NCBI GenBank assembly: GCA_025350815.1
Contig: JANXXE010000146.1
Coordinates: forward strand, 1 to 39,350
Source: Myxococcales bacterium
GTDB taxonomy: Bacteria; Myxococcota_A; Polyangia; Fen-1088
Direction: 5' to 3'
DNA: 39,350 nucleotides
Shown here: in pieces, positions 6,873 to 15,200 of the stretch
Position numbering within the stretch: position 1 is the stretch's first letter
Layout of the letters: each line of letters begins with the position of its first letter
Notes under the pieces: generated by a model
What the model was told of the DNA's origin: nothing
Seen by the model: only the letters and a program-made list of their open reading frames with translations
Databases searched by the model: none
Made by a program: the position numbers and the translations under genes

Positions 6873-8144
6873 TTAACGGCCGCGGGCGCGGTGCCGCGAT
6901 CGCCGGCGCACGCAACTCACCACGCAGCTCACTGCGAAAGCCAGTCCCAGCGCAAGAACACCGCCCCCTGACCGCAGGGGCCCGGGAGCCGCGGTACAGG
7001 ACAGGGCACCGCCGCTGTTGCGCGTCGCCGCTGGGCCCCCGACAGCGGGTTCCTCGTCAACCGGCGCGGCGGCGGCGTCCCGGGATGATCCGCCCCCTGT
7101 CACCATGGGACCTGAAATCGGGACGCCAGCGTCGGCGACCGGCGCGATTGCCACGTCAGCCTTGGTGCCGGACGCCGCGTCCGGCAGGCCCGCGACAACA
7201 TCGGCAGAGCCCGCATCCCGTGGGCCGGCAGACGCCGCATCGCCGCCCGGCGCCCCACCGTCGGGGGTCGACGCCGACTTGTTGGTCTGCGCGAACAGCC
7301 AGTCGATCAAGCTGGGCGGGCCGACCCAGTCGTAACCGCGATTGGCGACCGAATGGCCAGCCCCGACCGGAAGCATCATGACGGTGTACGTGAAATCGAG
7401 CGGCTTCAATGCCTTGAATGTCGCCGCCATCAGATTCGACTGCGTCGCGAACAATTGATCATTGGAACCGCAGAAATCCCAGATTGGAACGTTGACGATA
7501 TTGGGCAACCCCGCCGGATCGCCGCCGCACGACTGGGGTGATGCCGCGGCAAAGTACGTCGGGTTGCGCATGATGATGTCCCAGGTGCCGAAGCAACCCA
7601 TGGAAATGCCGGTCACGTAGATGCGCTTGGGATCAATGCTGAATTCTTTTCTGACTTCGCTGAGTATCCCGAAAATTTGCGCCTGTATGCCCAGCGGCGG
7701 CCGCGCGAATGATCCGTCCATTCCCCCACCCCAGCCAAAGGTATTCATGGGTGCGTGCGGCGCGACGATGAAGTGGGGGTGCTTGGCCTGCGCGCCGTTC
7801 CTGAAGACGCCGCCGTAACCGCCCGAGCCCGCCTCCTCGGTGAGCTGCCGACAATTGTCCTGGCCCGACGGCGCCTGGTTCCCGGCCAGGCCGGCGTGGT
7901 GCAGGTACAGCACCAACGGGTAGGCCTTCTTGGGATCGTAGCCGGCCGGCTGAAACAGGCGGTAGGGCAACGTGCCCCCTGATGCGTCCTTGAAGATGCG
8001 CCCCTTGAAACCCATGAAGTCGGCCGTCGGCGGCGGCGGCGGTGAACATTGGGCATGGGCCGAACGGGCCGCCAGGGCCAGCAAGATGGCCGCGATCGTG
8101 GATACGGAACTTCGTTGTGCAAGCATTGGGATGTGAGGAATCAT
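6873..8144 (-). CDS. secreted alpha/beta-hydrolase (esterase/PHB-depolymerase-like) with C-terminal anchor
   Basis: The 423-residue protein has a signal peptide (cleavage after ARSAHA, residue 31), then a hydrolase domain at about residues 45-290. Candidate triad residues are Ser181 in the nucleophile elbow GISMG, Asp229 (GSNDQLF) and His264 (GAGHSV). The LVLYLHHAGLAG oxyanion region is typical of secreted feruloyl/acetyl esterases and polyhydroxybutyrate depolymerase-like enzymes. An Ala/Gly/Asp/Pro-rich linker of about 90 residues follows, then Cys, a hydrophobic segment and a cluster of Arg, a MYXO-CTERM-like surface-anchoring tail. The substrate is unknown, perhaps a polysaccharide or polyester. 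It ends next to the dead multicopper oxidase, with which it may once have formed a secretion cluster. Confidence 0.83.
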   Translation of the reverse strand: MIPHIPMLAQRSSVSTIAAILLALAARSAHAQCSPPPPPTADFMGFKGRIFKDASGGTLPYRLFQPAGYDPKKAYPLVLYLHHAGLAGNQAPSGQDNCRQLTEEAGSGGYGGVFRNGAQAKHPHFIVAPHAPMNTFGWGGGMDGSFARPPLGIQAQIFGILSEVRKEFSIDPKRIYVTGISMGCFGTWDIIMRNPTYFAAASPQSCGGDPAGLPNIVNVPIWDFCGSNDQLFATQSNLMAATFKALKPLDFTYTVMMLPVGAGHSVANRGYDWVGPPSLIDWLFAQTNKSASTPDGGAPGGDAASAGPRDAGSADVVAGLPDAASGTKADVAIAPVADAGVPISGPMVTGGGSSRDAAAAPVDEEPAVGGPAATRNSGGALSCTAAPGPLRSGGGVLALGLAFAVSCVVSCVRRRSRHRARGR

Positions 8145-8193
8145 ACACTAAGATGCCTCGTGACATCAATGGGCTCGGAGGCGATACGCGCCG

Positions 8194-8634
8194 TCACGGC
8201 AATTCCACCGCCCGGCAGTACGCGACCAGGGCCGACAGGCTGGCGCGCAGGCCGTCGTCGGCGCGGCTTTTCAGGATGTAACCGGCGATGTTGAAGTTGT
8301 ACGAATTGACCTTGTCCTGCGACAGGCTGGAACCGGTCAGCACAAAGACCACGGTTCGCTTCAACGCGGGATCCTGGCGCAACTCTTCCAGGAACGACAG
8401 GCCGTCCATTCCCGGAAGGTCGAGATCCAGGACCACCACGCAGGGTTGCGGGATGGCAACCACGCCGGGGGCGCCGCGAAGAATGCGCAGCGCGTGTTGT
8501 CCGTCCGTCGCTGTCCACAGGCGGTGCCGTATCGCCTCGGCCTGCAGTCCCCGCTTCACCTTCAGGACGTCGAAGGCGTCGTCCTCGACCAGCAGGATAT
8601 TCAACACCTTTCCAGTCGCGGCCGTCTCAGTCAC
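8194..8634 (-). CDS. single-domain response regulator (CheY-like receiver) 2
   Basis: The 146-residue protein consists of one receiver domain: acidic pocket in LLVEDDA, phosphoacceptor Asp70 in LDLDLPGMDG, the switch Thr in FVLTGSS and the conserved Lys in YILKS. There is no output domain, so it should act by phosphotransfer or protein contact. The extra residues between strands resemble the Rcp1-type receivers found beside phytochrome-like kinases. I choose the GTG at 8634 because it overlaps the stop of the preceding receiver gene as GTGA; an upstream start at 8691 would lie wholly inside that gene. No kinase is adjacent on this strand; the nearest is the REC-PAS-PAS kinase at 17340. Confidence 0.85.
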   Translation of the reverse strand: MTETAATGKVLNILLVEDDAFDVLKVKRGLQAEAIRHRLWTATDGQHALRILRGAPGVVAIPQPCVVVLDLDLPGMDGLSFLEELRQDPALKRTVVFVLTGSSLSQDKVNSYNFNIAGYILKSRADDGLRASLSALVAYCRAVELP

Positions 8635-9059
8635 GGCAAGTCCACAGTCTTCGCATACGCCCCCAGCAACGACACGATATCGGCAAAACAACCGGTGGCT
8701 GACTTCCCCAGAAACCCCGCGACGTTCATGCGGTACGCGGCCTTCTTGTCGGCGGCGTCCTGCGACGTGGTCACTGTAAAGACCACGGTCGACTGAAGTT
8801 CAGGATCGCGCCTCAGCTCGGCAAGGAATTCGATGCCGTTCATGCGCGGCAGATTGATGTCGACCAACACGATGTAGGGCCGGCGAAGCGGTGCAGAACC
8901 GTTTGAACCGCGCAGGACGGCCAGCGCCTCTACCCCATCCCGCACACGGGTGACCGACAGGGAAATTCCCGTCGCCTCCATGGCCCGCTGCAGTGCGATG
9001 ACGTCGATGTCGTCGTCCTCGACGAAGAGAATCTGTAGGTCTGTACCGGGCCCGGTCAT
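8631..9059 (-). CDS. single-domain response regulator (CheY-like receiver) 1
   Basis: This 142-residue receiver has the acidic pocket LFVEDDD, phosphoacceptor Asp67 in VDINLPRMNG, the Thr-rich switch VFTVTTSQ and Lys119 in FLGKS. It is homologous to the next gene downstream, with which it shares a 4-bp GTGA overlap; the pair probably arose by duplication and is translated together. It lacks an output domain and resembles Rcp1-type receivers. The 145-bp spacer to the divergent giant surface-protein gene includes the AT-rich patch 9140-9184 and probably holds promoters for both directions, but no hexamer pair there is convincing. Confidence 0.87.
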   Translation of the reverse strand: MTGPGTDLQILFVEDDDIDVIALQRAMEATGISLSVTRVRDGVEALAVLRGSNGSAPLRRPYIVLVDINLPRMNGIEFLAELRRDPELQSTVVFTVTTSQDAADKKAAYRMNVAGFLGKSATGCFADIVSLLGAYAKTVDLP

Positions 9060-9206
9060 TGGGATGTTCGCGAAATCAACCGATGCTAACCGTGATCGGT
9101 GGGGCCCGCCATGACCAACACCCCACCCCGAACAGCACGCTGCATTAATGTAATGTACAACACGTAGCTAAAGAAATTTATAACTGTCCGCCGATGTCCA
9201 ATACAT

Positions 9207-9222
9207 GGAAGTTCAGTACATG
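9207..9222 (+). promoter_or_regulatory. ribosome binding site that decides the giant gene's start
   Basis: GGAAG at 9207-9211 lies 8 nt before the ATG at 9220. The other in-frame ATG at 9205 has no Shine-Dalgarno sequence and itself overlaps this site, so 9220 is the better start. The resulting N-terminus (MGKRF) also leads more directly into the signal peptide. Confidence 0.65.
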
Positions 9223-12200
9223 GGGAAACGGTTCGCTAACACTACTGCCGGTAGGGGAGGCCTGCGCGCGGCGACTGTTATCGCGGCCAGCTCGGTTTTC
9301 TTCTGCGGTGGCCTGCTGGTGGTTCCAGGCGCGGCGCTGGCGGGGGACTGGCCGCAGCTGGGGCGGGATGGGGGGCGGGCGCGATTTTCGCCCGAGGTGA
9401 CCGGTCCGCGCTTCAAGCCTTCGTGGGATTTCAATGCCGGTGGTCCGGTGCTGTCGACGCCCGTGGTGGGCGATGGCTTCGCCGTTGTCGTCACGAAGGC
9501 GGGTTCGGTCAACGGTCTGCGCGCGTCCACCGGCAGCCGCCTGTGGACCTTCGATGCCAAGGCTTCCGTCGGCGCGACGCCGGCAATTCTCAACGGCCGC
9601 GTCTTCGTGCCCACCCTGGGCGGTGAACTGTACGCCCTGCGCCTGACCGACGGTGTGGCGCAGTGGACGCAGAAGATGGGCGGCCAGAATTTCGGCTCGC
9701 CCGCGATTGTCGGCGACGCCCTGGTCATTCCCGCCGGCTTTCCGGCGCAGAAGCTGATCAAGCTGGGCGGCGCCGCTGGCCTGGCCCAGTGGGAAACCGC
9801 GCCGGGCGCCATCGCAAATGTGACCACCTCGTCGGCGGCGATGGGCAGCGACTTCGCCGTCGTCGGCGTCAACGGCGGCAAGTACCAGGCGTTCGCGCTG
9901 GCCGACGGCAAGGCGCGCTGGACCTTCGCCACGCGTGGCGCGACCAACCTGTCCGCGCCCCTGGTCGTCGGCAACGCCGCCTACCTTTTGCCCGGCGGCA
10001 GCCAGCCCAATCTGTTCGCGGTCGACACGGCATCGGGTCTGGCCTTGGATGGCTGGCCGCTGACCATTGAGGATCCCCAGGCTGTGCCCACGGGCATTAT
10101 TGTCGGCACCACCTATGCCGTCTCGTCGCCGATCGCGGTCAATGGGCTGATCGTTTTCCAGATTCGTTTCGAATACGGCATCCAGACCAACACCGGCACC
10201 AGCGCGGGTGTTCTGACGTATCAGCTGCGTCTGTACACCGTAGCGGTGAACCCTGTTGCTGGACACCCCGTGGTTCAGTGGCTGACGCCGAACGGCCAGA
10301 AGACGGCGTCGATGAACCAGGTGCCCGAGCTGAACATGTCGCCCACCCCGGCGGCGTTCACGGGTGCGGCCGCCAATTACATCGCGGTCACCTCGTGCGT
10401 CGCTGCCACCGTGCGCGTTCTCGACGTCAACACCGGCGCCGAGGCCTGGTCGGCGGCGACCTCAGGTCCGACCCGCGCGTCCCCGGTCTTCGCCAACGGC
10501 CAGCTATTTGTCGCCACCGACGCGGGCATCGTGCATGCGTTCAGCTCGGAATCGAACCACGCACCGACGGCGCCGTCCAGGTTGTCGCCCGGTGGCGGTC
10601 GCGCGGTGGATCGCACGGGCGCCGTGCTCAGCTGGGAAGGCGCGACGGATACCGAGAGCAGCGCCCTGTCGTACCAGGTCCGCCTGGACGACGACGGCGA
10701 GCTGCTGGAGAATTTCAGCTTCGAGAAGATGACGGCGACGGGCGACACCAGCGTGTCCGTTCCGGTCTTGCTGAAGGATGGCGTGATGTACACCTTCGCG
10801 GTCCGCAGCCGCGACGAAGCCGGCGCCTGGTCCGAATGGTCCGCGCCCGAGCACTTCAAGGCGGAACAACTGCCCACCGTCGACATCGCGGGCAAGGCCT
10901 ACGACAACGTGTCCGATGCGGTTGCCCACGTGCAGCCGGGTGAGACGATTCAACTGGGCGCCGGGACATACAAGCTGGGCTCGTCGCTGGTGGTACCCCC
11001 GGGTGTCAGCATTGCGGGCGCGGGTGGCCTTCAGACCATAGTGGACGGCACGGGCCTTGGCGCCGCGCTTGTCCTTAAGTCCGCAGCCGGGCGCACCGGC
11101 GGCACGGTCATCGAGGGCGTGACGGTCACCGGCGGTCGCGTCGGTATTCAGGTGTCGGGCGGTGAAATGGCGACCCTGCGCAACATCATCCTGCGCGATC
11201 ACGACGACGCCGGCCTGCTGGTCGACGCCGGGCAGAAGGTGGACCTTATCAACGCGACCGTGGCCTGGAACGGAACGGGCGCGCGCGCGGCCGGAACTCT
11301 CAGCGTGCGCAACAGCATCGTGCTTGAGAACAAGACCGCCGGTCTCGCCCTCGATGGGACGGACGGCAAACTCGACAGCCGCTACAACGACGTTTCCGGC
11401 AACGGCAGCGACTACCTAGGTCTGTCGGCGGGCGCCGGCGATTTGGCGTCGCCTGTCACCTTCGCCGATGCGCCGAAGCGCAACCTGCGTCTTATTGATG
11501 CACAGGCGACGACCGACCGCGGCGATCCGGCGGATCCCTTTGACAAGGAACCCATGCCCAACGGCGGCCGCGTGAATCTGGGCGCCTACGGCAACACGAC
11601 GCTGGCCGAGATCTCGGTCGACGCCCCCGTCATGACGCCACCGGCCGCCACCCCCGATCCGGCGACGCCCGTTGTAGCCGACCCCACGCCGGTTGTCGCT
11701 CCGATGGACCCCATCCCGACCAAGATGGCCACCAGCAACGGTTCGATGCGCGGGTGGGGCTGCGAGATGGTGCCGGGCCAAGGTGGCGGCGGCAATACGG
11801 GGATGGCCCTGCTGCTGGCAGCCATGGCGGCGGCCGCTGTGCTGCGCCGCCGGATCAACCTGCGGGCGGCCGTTGCGACCACGCGTCGCGTGTCGGTGCG
11901 CGCGACGATGCTGGCAATTCTCCTGGGTGTCGCCCTGTACCCGGCGCGCGCGCACGCCATCGCCCGCGTGCGCACGATCGGCGCGGCAAATGCCGGCGCG
12001 GCGACGATCTCGGCGAACTGGAGCGGCGCCACCGTCGCCGGCAACTTGCTGACGGCCGTGGTGTCCGTGCGCGGCGGATCAGCCACAACCATCAGCGTGA
12101 CGGCGGGCGGCGCACCCTGGGTGCTGATCGGCCGGTCAGATACCACCAACGCGTCCGTCGCAATGTATTACATCCAAAACGCCCTTGCGTATGCCACCAA

Positions 12201-15200
12201 CACCGCTGTGTCGTTCGACATCGGGGGCAGCGCGAAGGCCGCCATCCGCATCACGGAATACAACGAAGTTCCGACGGCCAGTGTGCTGGATCTGTCTGCA
12301 ACGGCTACCTCAAGCGGTGTTGCCAGCACCACCGGGCAAGGGGGCAGCGTCCCGCTGTCCACCTATCTGAGGGGCGAAATTGCCTTGTCCGCAATGGTCC
12401 ACATCGATGCCAGCGCGACGCAGGCCGCGGTGACCGGGGGCTTCGCCGCACTCGGCAACGAATCCAGTACCGACGCCAGCAGCGCGCTGACTCACCGACA
12501 ATACGTCTACGAGAACATCTTCGGCACGGGCGCGCAGGCGCCGACGGCGACGATCAACTCAGGCGGCAAGGAATGGGTGGGCATCATCGCGACCTTCAAG
12601 GGGGCGCCGCGCTATTTCATCGGCGCCGACGGCAGCCTCTTTGGCGACAACACGAAATGGTCGCTGTCTTCGGGCGGCCCCAACAACACGACCGCTCCCG
12701 GCAACAACGACTGGGGCATTTTCGACGGCAACAGCGGTAACTGCACGGTCGCAGCTTCGGTGACGGCGGGTGGTATCTCGATGCTGTCGACCTACGGCGC
12801 CAAGACGTTGACCGTTGCCGCCAATCAAACGTTGACCATTGCCAACGACATGGAACTGGACGGCGGAACCCTGGCGGGTAACAACGTCACGGTCACGGGG
12901 GATACACGCCAGACCGCTGGGACCGTATCGATCACCGGCACGTACCTGCCGCAGGGGGCGAACGGGTATTCGTTCACGGGCGGTACGATTTCATCGGGCA
13001 CGTATACAAGCAGCAAGCCATTTGTCATCTCGGGTGGCGCGACCATCTCGGGCGGAACGTTCAATCTGACCGGGGCGCTGAACATCGCAGGTGCCTACAC
13101 GAAAAGCGGCGGCACCTGGAACATCAACGGTGGGTTGACGGTCAGCGGCACTGCCAATCTGTCGGATGGAGCACTGACCTGGACGATCACGGGCGCCCTG
13201 CTGGTGCAGGCCGGTGCGACCATCTCGGCAGGTACATTCAGCGCCAGCACGGGGGCCACACTGAGCGGCGGCACGATATCGGGCGGCACCTACACGTTTA
13301 GCAACACGGCGACATTTTCTGGAACGACCATCAACGGCGGCAGTTTCACGCAGCAAACGGCCAATGGCATGACGGTATCGGGATCTTCCATCACGGCGGG
13401 GACATTCACGCTGAATCGAACGCTGACGATGACCAGCGGTACGATTTCTGGTGGGACGTGGACCGTGACGTCGACATCGGCCTTAAGCGGCGGGACGATT
13501 TCGGCAGGTACGTTCACGTTGACCGGGGCTGTGACCATATCGAACGGCTTCACCCGCAGCGGCGGCACCGTAAGCCTGGGCGGCGCCCTGACAGTCAACG
13601 GGACCGCCAACCTTTCTAACGCAGTTACCTGGAGTACGCCCAGCACCCTGACCGTCGGTGGGACCGCAGTCATCTCGGCCGGCACCTGGAGTTGCACGAC
13701 GTCGTTCGCGCAGACCGGCGGCGAAATTTCGGGCGGCACGTGGAGCGTGACAACCACGTCAGCCATGAGCGCCGGACTTATATCGGGCGGGGCGTTTACA
13801 TTTACGGGCAACGTCACGATTTCCAATTCGTTCGTTCGCACAGGCGGCACGATGACGTTCAACGCCGCTCTGACGATCAACGGTTCGGCCACTGTGTCCA
13901 ACAGCTTCACATGGGCGACCGCCACATCGATCAACGTGGCCGGCACCGCGACCGTGTCGGTCGGCACTTTCAACGCGACGACCTCCGTCAATATTTCGGG
14001 AACGCCCAGCATCTCGGGTGGCACGTGGGCCGCGACCACGACCTTGAACGTCAGCGGCGGCACCATTTCGGGCGGCACCTGGAGCGCTGCCCAGGCAGCA
14101 GGCACGTCCGGGCTCAGCGGCGGCACGGTCTCGGCGGGAAGCTTTGCCTTCACGGGCGCGGCTACCCTTTCCAGTACCTTCGTGCGCAGCGGCGGAACCA
14201 TGACATTTGCCGCGGCTTTGAACATCAACGGCGCGACCGTCTCGAATGATTTCACCTGGAACGCCGGGGCTGCCATCAACATCGGCACCACCGCCAACGT
14301 GTCGGTCGGCACCTTCAACGCGACGACCTCCATCAACGTCTCGGGCACCGCTGCCATTTCTGGCGGCACCTGGAACGCGACCACCACAGTCAACGTCAGC
14401 GGCGGGACGATTTCAGGCGGCACCTGGAGCGCTGCCCAGGCAGCAGGCACGTCAGGGCTCAGCGGCGGGACGATTTCGGCGGGAAGCTTTGCCTTCACGG
14501 GCGCGGTTACCCTTTCCGGTACCTTCGTGCGCAGCGGCGGAACCATGACTTTCGGCGGCGCGCTCAACATCAACGGCAGCGCCAGCGTGACCAACGCTTT
14601 CACCTGGAACGCACCGTCTGTGGCCGTGTCGGGCGCGGCCACCGCCATCTCCGTCGGTACGTTCAACGCGACGACCTCCACCGTGGCCATCAGCGCTGGC
14701 GTCATCACGGGCGGCACATTCACGGCGACCACCACGGCGACCATCACCGGCGGGACGATCTCGGGCATCACCCTGACCTCGCCGACGGCCCCGACGTTCG
14801 CGGGCGGGACCATCTCCAGCGGCACCTACAACTTCACCGCGGGCTTGACCGTGAACACGCCGACCAGCATTTCGGGTGGCACCTGGACCCTCGGCGGGCG
14901 ACTGACTGTCGGAACGGGGACCATTTCAGGCGGCACCTGGAGTGTGGCCGGCCTGTCGCTGACCAGCACCGGTACCATTTCGGGCGGCACCTTCGATCCC
15001 ATCAGCAACACCTTCGTCATGAGCGGCGCGGGAACCATCTCGGGCGGCACCTTCAACCAGACCACTGCCAGCGCCACCACCATCAGCGCGGGAACCATCT
15101 CGGGCGGCACCTTCACCTTTGGCAGCACCCTGGCATTTACGGTCGCAACGCTCGACGGTGCGAATGTGACGGTCGCCGGCCTCGCGACGCTGACCAGCGG

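Noticed and set aside
9156-9184. -10-like TATAAC (9179-9184) before the giant gene
   Set aside because: No acceptable -35 hexamer at 16-18 nt spacing, so it is not listed as a promoter.
13290-14825. 511-codon open frame on the minus strand rich in Pro/Val
   Set aside because: It is the mirror of the GTISGGT repeats: the periodic GC-rich repeat keeps the opposite frame free of stops. It has no start context, signal or domain.
12980-15121. CRISPR-like or satellite interpretation of the repeated GGCGGCACC-type DNA
   Set aside because: Repeats keep the reading frame, vary at third positions and have no unique equal-length spacers; they encode a protein solenoid.
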